64,000 nucleotides of DNA from Weeksellaceae bacterium (GTDB lineage: Bacteria; Bacteroidota; Bacteroidia; Flavobacteriales; Weeksellaceae), in NCBI GenBank assembly GCA_019459455.1, contig JAIBEX010000020.1, forward strand, positions 1 through 64,000, given 5' to 3'. Of this stretch, positions 55,780 through 63,597 are shown one piece after another; the first letter of the stretch is position 1; the number at the start of each line of letters is the position of its first letter. A program made the translations under genes and the position numbers. The notes beneath the pieces are model-generated. The model was given only the letters and a program-made list of their open reading frames with translations, did not search any database and was not told where the DNA came from.

Positions 55780-56130
55780 ATGCTTATTGAAGTTTTTAAA
55801 TCCAAGATTCACAGGGTCCGCGTCACGGAATCAGACCTTAATTATATTGGCAGTATTACCATTGATGAGGATTTGCTGGAAGCTTCAGGAATAGTGGTGG
55901 GCGAACGCGTTTATATTGTGAATGTAAACAACGGCGAACGTTTTGACACCTATGCCATCAAGGGAAAAAGAAAATCCGGTGAAATATGCCTGAATGGTCC
56001 CGCGGCCAGGCGTGTACAGCGGGGCGACATCATTATCATCATTTCCTATGCCCAGATGACCCCGGAAGAGGCCAAAACCTTCCAGCCAAAAATTATATTT
56101 CCAAATGAAAAAACAAATCTTTTAACGTAA
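55780..56130 (+). CDS. panD: Aspartate 1-decarboxylase PanD
   Basis: 116 aa. Makes beta-alanine for pantothenate and coenzyme A. The self-cleavage site is Gly24-Ser25 in YIGSITID, which yields the pyruvoyl group on Ser25. [34 protein letters not shown] is the conserved core of the beta chain. The next gene starts 7 nt later, so they form an operon. Confidence 0.97.
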   Translation: MLIEVFKSKIHRVRVTESDLNYIGSITIDEDLLEASGIVVGERVYIVNVNNGERFDTYAIKGKRKSGEICLNGPAARRVQRGDIIIIISYAQMTPEEAKTFQPKIIFPNEKTNLLT

Positions 56131-56137
56131 CCTGTAT

Positions 56138-57181
56138 TTGGAAACAATCAAAAAAAATAATCCGGTAAAGATGATCTTAACCATTGCCATTTCTCTGGCA
56201 GTGGCTGTTTTTTTTATGTGGTTGGCATTCCGGGGTCTGGATTTCGGTAAGATTAAAAGCTATTTTGGAAAAGCGAATTATTTCTGGGTCGCCCTGGCTG
56301 CTGTATTTGGCGTTCTGGCTTATTGGTTCCGCGCAGTCCGGTGGAATCTGCTGCTGGAGCCCATGGGCTATAAGATTTCGAATTCAAATTCCCTCTGGAC
56401 CATCTCCTTCGGATATCTGATGAACCTTACCATCCCCAGAAGCGGCGAACTGGCGCGTTCCACTGCACTTTACGGCGTTGAAAAAGTTCCTGTGGACAAA
56501 TCGTTCGGAACGATCATCCTTGAAAGGGTCGTGGACCTGCTCTGTATGATCGGTTTCCTTGCTTTAACCCTTGCCTTCAAATACGATGCAATCCTAGCTT
56601 TCTATGATTTCGCAACCAAGAAGAAAGGGGGAGATACCGGTGGTTCCTCATTATGGATTTGGCTTGTTTTGGCTGGTGGAATTATGGGGGCGGTGCTCTT
56701 TTTTACGTTGCGGAGAAAACTTGAAAGAATCGCTTTTTTCGGAAAGATCTATAGTATTGTCGATGGATTGCTGCAGGGCATTATGTCGATCTTCCGGCTG
56801 AAACAACCGGTTAAGTTCATCCTGTATTCACTGGCGATCTGGATCTGTTATTATTTGGCCGCCTACCTTGTCTGCTTTTCCCTGCCGGAAACCTTCGGTT
56901 TCACCGTAGCCGACGGCTTTTTTATCATTGTCGTGGGAACGCTGGGAATGATGGTTCCTGCGTCCGGAGGGATCGGAGCCTTCCATTTTGCCTTGAAAAT
57001 CGGTATTGGGGCACTCTTTCTTTCGATGGGGAAATCCTTTGAAGAAGGGGCCGAAGTCGGACTGGCTTACGCCTTTATCTCACACACCATGCAGCTCGTG
57101 ATTATGGCGGTGATGGGATTCATTTCCATTCCCATATTGGCTAAGTCCAGAAACAACGTGAAGAAGCAAGTGATGGAATAA
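56138..57181 (+). CDS. Lysylphosphatidylglycerol synthase-like/flippase-like integral membrane protein (UPF0104)
   Basis: 347 aa, about eight membrane helices. RAVRWNLLLEPMGYKISNSNSLWTISFGYLMNLTIPRSGELARSTALYGVEKVPVDKSFGTIILERVVDLLC is the family signature, as is VVGTLGMMVPASGGIGAFHFALK. Members act as flippases or as the membrane part of lipid-modifying enzymes. A TTG start 7 nt after panD is preferred because it keeps the basic KKNNPVKM N-terminus; ATG 56171 is the alternative. Confidence 0.9.
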   Translation: METIKKNNPVKMILTIAISLAVAVFFMWLAFRGLDFGKIKSYFGKANYFWVALAAVFGVLAYWFRAVRWNLLLEPMGYKISNSNSLWTISFGYLMNLTIPRSGELARSTALYGVEKVPVDKSFGTIILERVVDLLCMIGFLALTLAFKYDAILAFYDFATKKKGGDTGGSSLWIWLVLAGGIMGAVLFFTLRRKLERIAFFGKIYSIVDGLLQGIMSIFRLKQPVKFILYSLAIWICYYLAAYLVCFSLPETFGFTVADGFFIIVVGTLGMMVPASGGIGAFHFALKIGIGALFLSMGKSFEEGAEVGLAYAFISHTMQLVIMAVMGFISIPILAKSRNNVKKQVME

Positions 57182-57348
57182 ACGGTACTGATTTATACAC
57201 TAAATTATTACGGTCTCCTTTTCTTCGTTGAAGGTGGATTTCCACATATTATCATGCCGGTGGTTTTAACCTCACCAGGTTTCAGCCTTTCCGAGGCCAA
57301 TCAATCCCTTTCTATACTACATCTTGCTGATTACAAAATCTCGCGTAT
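57182..57348. other. Intergenic DNA left of the tRNA remnant
   Basis: Between the flippase-like gene and the tRNA terminator, about 167 bp, no credible gene, hairpin with T-run or promoter on either strand. Confidence 0.5.
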
Positions 57349-57375
57349 AAAAAAGACCCTGCAAAATGCAGGGTC
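57349..57375 (-). terminator. Terminator of the ancestral tRNA-Arg gene
   Basis: GACCCTGCA (57355-57363), 3-nt loop, TGCAGGGTC (57367-57375). On the minus strand it is followed by a T-run (57354-57349), so it terminates transcription coming from the tRNA fragment to its right. Confidence 0.85.
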
Positions 57376-57389
57376 CTGATAATAAGGAG

Positions 57390-57435
57390 TGAGCGCGACA
57401 GGATTCGAACCTGTGACCGTCTGCTTAGAAGGCAG
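57390..57435 (-). other. 3' fragment of tRNA-Arg(TCT), left attachment site of an integrative element
   Basis: Reading the minus strand gives CTGCCTTCTAAGCAGACGG (anticodon arm, loop CTTCTAA, anticodon TCT), a T-arm ACAGGTTCGAATCCTGT, acceptor 3' strand CGCGCTC and discriminator A. The 5' half (acceptor 5' strand, D-arm) is missing: identity stops inside the anticodon stem at 57435. This is the classic remnant left when a tyrosine-recombinase element inserts in a tRNA gene and restores the intact gene at its far end. Confidence 0.85.
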
Positions 57436-57540
57436 TGCATCTTTGTTGTTTTTGTTTTCTATTATTTGTTAAAGTGGCTTAAAGACTGGTGTATGAGCTG
57501 TCTTATTATTTTTTGATTTCTATTACTTTCTTTTTATTGG

Positions 57541-57548
57541 TAAATTTG
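57541..57548 (+). promoter_or_regulatory. -7 element for the integrase gene (TAAATTTG)
   Basis: TAAATTTG, 34 nt upstream of the integrase ATG, partly overlapping the first tandem repeat. Confidence 0.5.
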
Positions 57549-57568
57549 TGTTACCTATGTGTTACCTA
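57547..57568 (+). repeat. Tandem 11-bp direct repeat over the integrase transcription start
   Basis: TGTGTTACCTA occurs twice without a gap (57547-57557, 57558-57568), just downstream of the -7 element and 14 bp before the integrase start codon. Candidate repressor or integrase arm-type binding sites. Confidence 0.8.
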
Positions 57569-57582
57569 TATAAAATTACTTA

Positions 57583-58794
57583 ATGGCCACTTTTAAAATT
57601 ATACAGAAGGAGAAGGTGCTGTCCTCCGGTCTTTTCCCAATCTACCTTCGAGTCACCAAAGATAGGAAAAGAAGATACATCTCCACGGGTTTCTCATGTG
57701 AAAAAATGCAATGGAATCCCTTGAAAGAAAGCTTCCGCAGGAACTTTCTGGATCACGAGCAATATAACAGTATACTATTAACATTAAAACGACGAGCAGA
57801 AAAAATATTTGCAGATGCACACAGTGAGGGAATTGAACTGACATTAGAAGAATTTGACTCTCTTTTCTTTGATTTCAAAAAAGGTGAAAGAATTACAGTG
57901 AAGAAATACTGGGAACAGAAAATTGAAAATCTTCAAACAGCTAAGCAAGTTGGTAATGCCAGATCCTATAAGGATGGTAAAAACAGCTTTTTTAAGTTCG
58001 TTGGGGACCGAAAGGAATTATACTTCACAGATATAACTCCTGATTTGCTAAATAGGTATGAAAATTATTTAAGGTCTAATAATGGCACTGATGGTGGTAT
58101 TTCAGTAAAGATGAGAACCATAAGATCACTTTATAATAAAGCTATTGGAGATAAACTGGTTTCGAAAGATGATTATCCTTTTGATACCTACAAGATCTCC
58201 AAGCTTAAATCAGCAAATACTAAGAGAGCTCTGGATATTACAGATGTTGAAAAAATTAGATCCTTAAATATGGAGCTGTTCCCTGATCTATTAGATTCAC
58301 GGAATTACTTCGTTTTTAGCTATTATACAAGGGGGATGAATTTTTACGATATGATGCTGCTTGAATGGACAAATATTGAGGGAGGTAAGATTTTATATAC
58401 GAGGAGGAAGACCAAAACGAATTTTTCTATAAAGATTACAGCTCCTGTACAGGAGATTCTTGACTATTATCGTTCACAGGGAAGATTGAGCAGATATATA
58501 TTTCCAATATTAACTTCCGAAAATCTGACAGCACAGCAGATTGAATACCGGAAAGATAAGGTATTGAAAAAGTATAATAAGGACCTAAAAAAAATAGCAG
58601 CTAAATGCGGAATAGATACAAAAATCACAAGCTATGTCGCAAGGCATAGCTTTGCAACCAATCTAAAACAAAAAGGAGTCTCTACAGATATTATTTCTGA
58701 AGCCATGGGTCATCATAATGTAGGAATAACTCAGGTGTACCTAAAGCAATTGGAGAGTTCGATTCTTGAAGAAGCAGTTGATAAACTATTATAA
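57583..58794 (+). CDS. Site-specific tyrosine recombinase (integrase)
   Basis: 403 aa. N-terminal arm-binding domain (FKIIQKEKVLSSGLFPIYLRVTKDRKRRYIST), a SAM-like core-binding domain (about 105-195), and the catalytic domain with Arg in FSYYTRGMNFYDMMLLEW, RHSFATNL (HxxR box), GHHNVGITQVYL with the Tyr nucleophile. This is the Bacteroidetes-type integrase of islands and conjugative transposons. It is next to the tRNA-Arg fragment, which it very likely uses as its target. Confidence 0.95.
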   Translation: MATFKIIQKEKVLSSGLFPIYLRVTKDRKRRYISTGFSCEKMQWNPLKESFRRNFLDHEQYNSILLTLKRRAEKIFADAHSEGIELTLEEFDSLFFDFKKGERITVKKYWEQKIENLQTAKQVGNARSYKDGKNSFFKFVGDRKELYFTDITPDLLNRYENYLRSNNGTDGGISVKMRTIRSLYNKAIGDKLVSKDDYPFDTYKISKLKSANTKRALDITDVEKIRSLNMELFPDLLDSRNYFVFSYYTRGMNFYDMMLLEWTNIEGGKILYTRRKTKTNFSIKITAPVQEILDYYRSQGRLSRYIFPILTSENLTAQQIEYRKDKVLKKYNKDLKKIAAKCGIDTKITSYVARHSFATNLKQKGVSTDIISEAMGHHNVGITQVYLKQLESSILEEAVDKLL

Positions 58795-58856
58795 GTGATA
58801 AAGTGACAGATTTTTTTAATCTCAACCTTTCATGAGAGGAAATTTCTTATAAATAA

Positions 58857-58887
58857 TAATCTTAACATTAAGAAACATTAATCTTAA
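58857..58887. repeat. Short inverted repeats in the integrase-ATPase gap
   Basis: TCTTAAcaTTAAGA and a second pairing of ATTAAGA with TCTTAAT overlap each other. Possible regulator site; too AT-rich to be sure. Confidence 0.35.
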
Positions 58888-58912
58888 TCCTTGCTGCGAG
58901 CAGGGATTTTTC
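58886..58912 (+). terminator. Terminator after the integrase gene
   Basis: AATCCTTGCT (58886-58895), GCG loop, AGCAGGGATT (58899-58908) with one wobble, then TTTT. Confidence 0.75.
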
Positions 58913-58942
58913 ATTTTTATATTAACTCTTTTAAATTAAATT

Positions 58943-59947
58943 ATGCAGTTAAGACAATCAGAACGCAAGCAAGCCAAAATTAAGATGGCTTTGCAAGGAT
59001 CAGCAGGCTCAGGAAAAACTTACTCAAGTTTATTACTGGCAAAAGGACTCACTGGTGGAGACTTATCCAAAGTAGCCATCATTGACACAGAAAATGGAAG
59101 TGCAGACTTGTATGCCCATCTGGGAAATTACAATGTTCTTTCATTAGCACCGCCATTTACACCTGAAAACTACATTAAAGCTATTGAAGTGTGTGAAAGT
59201 GCGGGCATGGAGGTTATCATCCTGGATTCCTTATCCCATAGCTGGGATGAGTTACTGGACTTTCATTCTAAGCTTGCAGGGAACAGCTTTACCAATTGGG
59301 CAAAGATCACTCCAAGACTAAATGCTTTAATCAACAAAGTTTTGCAGTGTAATTCCCATGTAATTGCTACCATGAGAACCAAGCAGGACTATGTGTTGAA
59401 TGAAAAGGATGGAAAAAAGGTTCCTGAAAAAGTGGGGCTTAAAAGTGTAATGCGTGATGGGGTGGACTATGAATTCACTTTAGTCTTTGATGTGGATATA
59501 AAGCACTTTGCAGTATCAAGTAAGGACAGGACAGGGTTATTTATGGGTAAGCCTGATTTCATCATTTCAGAAGATACAGGAAAGCAAATTCTGGAGTGGT
59601 GTAGTTCAGGCAGTGTGGTAAAGAAACAGGTGAACAATTCTCCTGATTTTTCCATGCCTATTAAACCTGGGAAAAATTCATTGCCAAGGATTGATCCTGC
59701 TGATGCATTTAAGTGTGATGGAGTACAAAGTTTTGTGCCCAGTCAGAATTTGAAGAGTACTACAGAAGAAGAGGTTTATGAAGCCATAGGATGCTGTAAA
59801 ACCATTCAGGAACTTGCTGCTCTACACAATGCCTTCCCACAGTTCCAAAGTAGCTTAAAAGTGGACTTTGAGGCTAAGAAATCACTGTTATTAAGTCTAA
59901 CCAACCCAAACAACTTTTCACAAAATGGAAAATCAAGATTTCAGTAA
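58943..59947 (+). CDS. AAA/RecA-like ATPase of mobile-element type (Sak4-like)
   Basis: 334 aa. Walker A GSAGSGKTYSS (about 19-29), an IIDTENGSADLYA segment, Walker B VIILDSLSHSWDELL and a sensor region ATMRTKQDYVL. This is the phage-type AAA_24/Sak4 RecA-like family that works with single-strand annealing or recombination proteins. A DNA-recombination or element-maintenance role is inferred. The next gene begins 23 nt before its stop, an overlap suggesting coupling. Confidence 0.8.
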   Translation: MQLRQSERKQAKIKMALQGSAGSGKTYSSLLLAKGLTGGDLSKVAIIDTENGSADLYAHLGNYNVLSLAPPFTPENYIKAIEVCESAGMEVIILDSLSHSWDELLDFHSKLAGNSFTNWAKITPRLNALINKVLQCNSHVIATMRTKQDYVLNEKDGKKVPEKVGLKSVMRDGVDYEFTLVFDVDIKHFAVSSKDRTGLFMGKPDFIISEDTGKQILEWCSSGSVVKKQVNNSPDFSMPIKPGKNSLPRIDPADAFKCDGVQSFVPSQNLKSTTEEEVYEAIGCCKTIQELAALHNAFPQFQSSLKVDFEAKKSLLLSLTNPNNFSQNGKSRFQ

Positions 59948-61124
59948 TTCTACTACCATAATAGGGAATAATAAGAGCAGGGATGTTGATCTGATTCTTA
60001 AGAGTGTAGCAGATAAGAAATCAATCAGGGATTTATTACTTGAAGATTCTGAAGATGCACAAATAATGCAATATATTGAACCTAGGTTAATATCCAAGGA
60101 AAATACAGTTCATAAGGAGGCTGAGCATATAGAAAATGTTCAGCCTTTTTATTTGGATAAAGTTTCCCAGGCATCACCTCATATCAGGCCAGAAACTAAT
60201 AGTGATCATGTAGCACCTTTTATTGTAGCTAATACAGTAGAGGTGCCATTGATACATTTGCGAAAGGACTGTATCATCCCTGTGTTCAGTAAGGACAATG
60301 AGAAGACCATTGCACATCAGGAGTTCATTGAGGTGATATTGGATGCTGTAACAAAGGTATTTCCACAACATAGTATTGCAGATCCAGAGATACGTGTATC
60401 TCACCAGATTAAGGGCAGAACCCCTTCAGCTATCCATAAATCAGCAAAAGATCTCTTGGAGGAGGATAAAACCATCTATTATGAAAGGATGGCTTTTATG
60501 GTTAAGATTCCTAGCATCACTGAAGAGATTAATGGTAATAAACTGTCATTGTGTGTAGGAGGGGTCAGAAGTTATAATCAGGAAAATCTGTACTCTAGGA
60601 AGTCATTAGAGAAGTTTAAGTTCTTCATTGGCTTTCAGAATTTTGTATGTATGAATATGTGTATTTCAACTGATGGATTTCTGGAAAACCTTAGGGTCTC
60701 CAATGTACAGGAATTGGAGAGTAAGGCTGTTGAAGTTATGCGGAATTATAATGCAGAATTGCACCTGATGGAAATGAAGGAGCTGACCCAAGACTATTTA
60801 TCTGAGCACCAGTTTGCACAGCTTATTGGTAAGTCAAGGTTATATCAACACTTACCTAAATCTGAAAGACAGAGAATCCCTGAACTTAATTTTAATGACA
60901 GTCATATTAACACAATGGCAAAGGATTATTATGAAGATCAGAACTTTTCCAGAATGGAAGATGGCAGGATTAACTTATGGAATGTGTTTAATCTCTTCAC
61001 ACAGGCTAATAAGTCCTCTTATATAGACACTTTCCTGGACCGGAATCTGAATGCCTTTGAATTTTCCAAAGGGCTTCAGAAAACGCTCAATGGTGATTCA
61101 GATTATCATTGGTTTTTGAGTTAG
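59925..61124 (+). CDS. DUF3871 family protein
   Basis: 399 aa, soluble. The region HIRPETNSDHVAPFIVANTVEVPLIHLRKDCIIPVFSKDNEKTIAHQEFIEV, then PEIRVSHQIKGRTPSAIHK and LSLCVGGVRSYNQENLYS, is typical for DUF3871, found almost only in Bacteroidetes mobile elements. Its appearance suggests a replication/recombination accessory protein, comparable with phage DUF932-type proteins. It overlaps the ATPase gene by 23 nt, so the two products probably work together. Confidence 0.82.
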   Translation: MENQDFSNSTTIIGNNKSRDVDLILKSVADKKSIRDLLLEDSEDAQIMQYIEPRLISKENTVHKEAEHIENVQPFYLDKVSQASPHIRPETNSDHVAPFIVANTVEVPLIHLRKDCIIPVFSKDNEKTIAHQEFIEVILDAVTKVFPQHSIADPEIRVSHQIKGRTPSAIHKSAKDLLEEDKTIYYERMAFMVKIPSITEEINGNKLSLCVGGVRSYNQENLYSRKSLEKFKFFIGFQNFVCMNMCISTDGFLENLRVSNVQELESKAVEVMRNYNAELHLMEMKELTQDYLSEHQFAQLIGKSRLYQHLPKSERQRIPELNFNDSHINTMAKDYYEDQNFSRMEDGRINLWNVFNLFTQANKSSYIDTFLDRNLNAFEFSKGLQKTLNGDSDYHWFLS

Positions 61125-61127
61125 ATG

Positions 61128-61154
61128 ATACCCCACAGAAATGTGGGGTATTTT
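61128..61154 (+). terminator. Terminator after the DUF3871 gene
   Basis: ATACCCCACA (61128-61137), GAAA tetraloop, TGTGGGGTAT (61142-61151), then TTT. It separates this unit from the convergent defence-like operon. Confidence 0.88.
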
Positions 61155-62385
61155 AGTAATTTCTTGCTCTATCTCGTTCCAAAGATTGCTGCCTTATTTT
61201 TTCCATGTTATCTAATGGTGAATAAGTAGCATTCTTAGTAGAATATGATGGGTCAATTATTAAAATTTTTAAATCTAGCAAGCGATATTTTATTACAGTT
61301 TTTGTTGTATTAAAAGTTGCGCAAAGATGATTGCTTAAGTTAATGTAATCTTCTTTATTTACCCTTTGTTTATCAAGAAAAATAGTTCCTTTATTTCTTA
61401 TACTATTCTTCGTCTGCCACATTACTATTGCATTATAAAGCATATGCTCTGGTAATAAAAGACATGCTGCTAAATAATTTGCCTGCCATTCTATCCAATT
61501 TTTAGCATTATTTAATGAATATTTATTTTCAACAAAATCAAATTGAGCATCTGTGAAAGATTCGTATAAATTACCGTTAATTCTAACGTTTCGATGTAAA
61601 AAATAGTGAGCAACTTCATGGAAGACAATAAAACTATATTTATTGGAGCCTACAAGATTTTGATTAATCAAAATGGTATTTGTTTTTGGTATGAACTGTC
61701 CAAATTCATTGCAGGAGGAAGTTAAGAAGCCAAAAGTAACATTATGATATTTTTCTAAAAATAATATAAAATTTTCAATGTTTAGATACTTATATTCATT
61801 TCTACTGATAAAATCATTTAATATTCCTATGGATATTTTTGAAATCTCTTTCTTTGTAATCTTTTTTAAACCATAAATAGAATTTGTAAGAAATGATTCA
61901 TATATCTTATTTCTAATATTTTCTAAAACCAATTCCGAATCTTCTCTTAAAATTCTTTCTTTTTTATCTAATATAATATTGTAGCCATCGTCATTTAATT
62001 GAATGAACATAAAACCTTTATTATTAGCGATTTTTTTTCCACTTTTTTGAAGTGGTTTCTTTGCGATAAAAACCCCCTTAGTTTGAAACCCCTTAATGCC
62101 AGAAAGTTTAGATTGAAACTCTTCGACATCATCAACAGGAATATTATGATTTAAATCCTTACACTCTATGATATATACTAAGGTGGGTTTTTTAGATCTA
62201 GGTAATGTTACTTCAATTGATAAGTCAAATACTATATCATCCTCCCTATCAGAAGAATAATATTTCTTCTTTTGAAATATCTGACAATTTTGCGGTATAA
62301 TTCCTAATTCCCCATTTTGTAATGCGGTATTTAAAACATCATAGCATTTTTGCTCAAATATATCTCCCTTTTCTGTAGAATTCAT
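61153..62385 (-). CDS. Fusion of PD-(D/E)XK (Mrr-like) endonuclease domain and ImmA/IrrE metalloprotease
   Basis: 410 aa. Residues ~1-140: KGDIFEQKCYDVL is an Mrr-like entry helix, FDLSIEV (Asp54) and YIIECKDLNH (Glu74, Lys76) give D-ExK, and FQTKGVFIAKK follows, as in restriction-type nuclease domains. Residues ~200-320: FIVFHEVAHYFLH (HExxH at 256-260) and NWIEWQANYLAACLLLP (Glu299) form an ImmA/IrrE zinc-protease site; unlike the RamB-like protein above, it is intact. ImmA/IrrE proteins cleave repressors or partners. Start codon abuts the stop of the nucleosidase gene (TAAATG), so expression is coupled. Confidence 0.82.
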   Translation of the reverse strand: MNSTEKGDIFEQKCYDVLNTALQNGELGIIPQNCQIFQKKKYYSSDREDDIVFDLSIEVTLPRSKKPTLVYIIECKDLNHNIPVDDVEEFQSKLSGIKGFQTKGVFIAKKPLQKSGKKIANNKGFMFIQLNDDGYNIILDKKERILREDSELVLENIRNKIYESFLTNSIYGLKKITKKEISKISIGILNDFISRNEYKYLNIENFILFLEKYHNVTFGFLTSSCNEFGQFIPKTNTILINQNLVGSNKYSFIVFHEVAHYFLHRNVRINGNLYESFTDAQFDFVENKYSLNNAKNWIEWQANYLAACLLLPEHMLYNAIVMWQTKNSIRNKGTIFLDKQRVNKEDYINLSNHLCATFNTTKTVIKYRLLDLKILIIDPSYSTKNATYSPLDNMEKIRQQSLERDRARNY

Positions 62386-63597
62386 TTAAATAATATCATT
62401 TGCAATAATATATTCTAAAACTTTCGCACTGGTCCATGCAGCTGTTTGTTTAGCACCATCGGTCTTATCCTGTGTATTATCCATTACAGATTTAATAATC
62501 ATAGGGATTGTTCTTCCCCCATTAACTATTTCGCATGCTCTAGCGATGCCATAGCTTTCCATCTCCAATCCAATCGCTTTTCTATCTACAGTCGAAATAT
62601 TTTCCACAAAAAACCCCTCATTATCAATTACTGATCGAACACAGGCAATTGGCTCAAAATGTAGCTGGACCCTAATGTTATGAATTGGATCACTATCAGA
62701 AATAAAAGCAATTATTTCTCTTCTATGTCTAGTGATTTCGGTAGTGAATGAGCTTGTAGTTGAGGTGGCTTCTATCTCTTTTCTAAATTCATCATCAGTA
62801 ACCTTACCCTTATCTATAGTGAATACTTTTGTAGAAATAACTACATCACCCAGGTTTGTATCATCTGGCTTGCCTCCCATCACACCAGTCATTATCACAA
62901 ATTTTGGATCAAATCGCACAATTAATTCTGTTGCTAAAATTGAAGCGTCAATCATACCTGTTGTTAATTGAGATGCATAGATTACTGATTTTTCTGGTTT
63001 AGATTTGAAAAATCCAAGCTCTATGAGATGTTTGTCATTTGGGATTTTTTTTATTTTTTCAATAAGTGGTAAAACTTTCTCCATTTCATCCTGCTCTAAA
63101 GCTGTAATTATAATATAATCCACTTGTAAATTGTCTTCTTGAAAATTGTCTTCACTTACTTGGCTCCCATTCTCCAGATGCTCATGTATAGTATATAAAT
63201 TTAATTCGCCATTTTCTATGCTAGATCTAACTTTGTGGTATTTCTGCAGATTCATATTGATATATTGTTCTTCTTGTTCTGAAAACTCTTTATTTACAAC
63301 ATCGGATTTTACAACTTGCAATGTGCCGTCAGATATAAACTTGGTTTCAAGAAGTGGATATTTCTCTCTAATACCGGAAGATATAAACTGTTGAATTCCC
63401 CTTATATCTGAATAAAAGATATGAACCACCAAATGAATGTAGAAATTATTATTTAGTAATCCCAGTTCATGCTCAAACGATTCCCGACTATCAATTCTTG
63501 TAATCTTTTTAAAAGAATCTTTCCCCAAATTATTAATGTTGTTAAGAAAATGTTCTTCTTCATCCCAAACTAAAAGGACCACATCTTTACTATCCAT
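62386..63597 (-). CDS. Pseudo-receiver fused to MTAN/PNP-type nucleosidase (DtcC-like)
   Basis: 403 aa. Residues ~1-95 follow a receiver rhythm: VVLLVWDEEEHF (acidic pocket), then NFYIHLVVHIFYSDIRGIQQF, where the phospho-Asp position appears to be His59. Residues ~159-403 are a nucleoside phosphorylase/nucleosidase domain: DYIIITALEQDE, FVIMTGVMGGKPDDTNLGDVVIS, AIGLEMESYGIARAC (Glu345, Glu347) and IIKSVMDNTQ (Asp373), with catalytic residues intact. Receiver-PNP proteins occur as DtcC in the Detocs phage-defence system, where the PNP part destroys ATP. That activity is inferred here. It overlaps the upstream kinase-like gene by 8 nt. Confidence 0.8.
   Translation of the reverse strand: MDSKDVVLLVWDEEEHFLNNINNLGKDSFKKITRIDSRESFEHELGLLNNNFYIHLVVHIFYSDIRGIQQFISSGIREKYPLLETKFISDGTLQVVKSDVVNKEFSEQEEQYINMNLQKYHKVRSSIENGELNLYTIHEHLENGSQVSEDNFQEDNLQVDYIIITALEQDEMEKVLPLIEKIKKIPNDKHLIELGFFKSKPEKSVIYASQLTTGMIDASILATELIVRFDPKFVIMTGVMGGKPDDTNLGDVVISTKVFTIDKGKVTDDEFRKEIEATSTTSSFTTEITRHRREIIAFISDSDPIHNIRVQLHFEPIACVRSVIDNEGFFVENISTVDRKAIGLEMESYGIARACEIVNGGRTIPMIIKSVMDNTQDKTDGAKQTAAWTSAKVLEYIIANDII

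Noticed and set aside
57390-57435. Functional tRNA-Arg gene
   Set aside because: The D-arm and acceptor 5' strand are missing; bases right of 57435 cannot form them. Treated as an attachment-site remnant.
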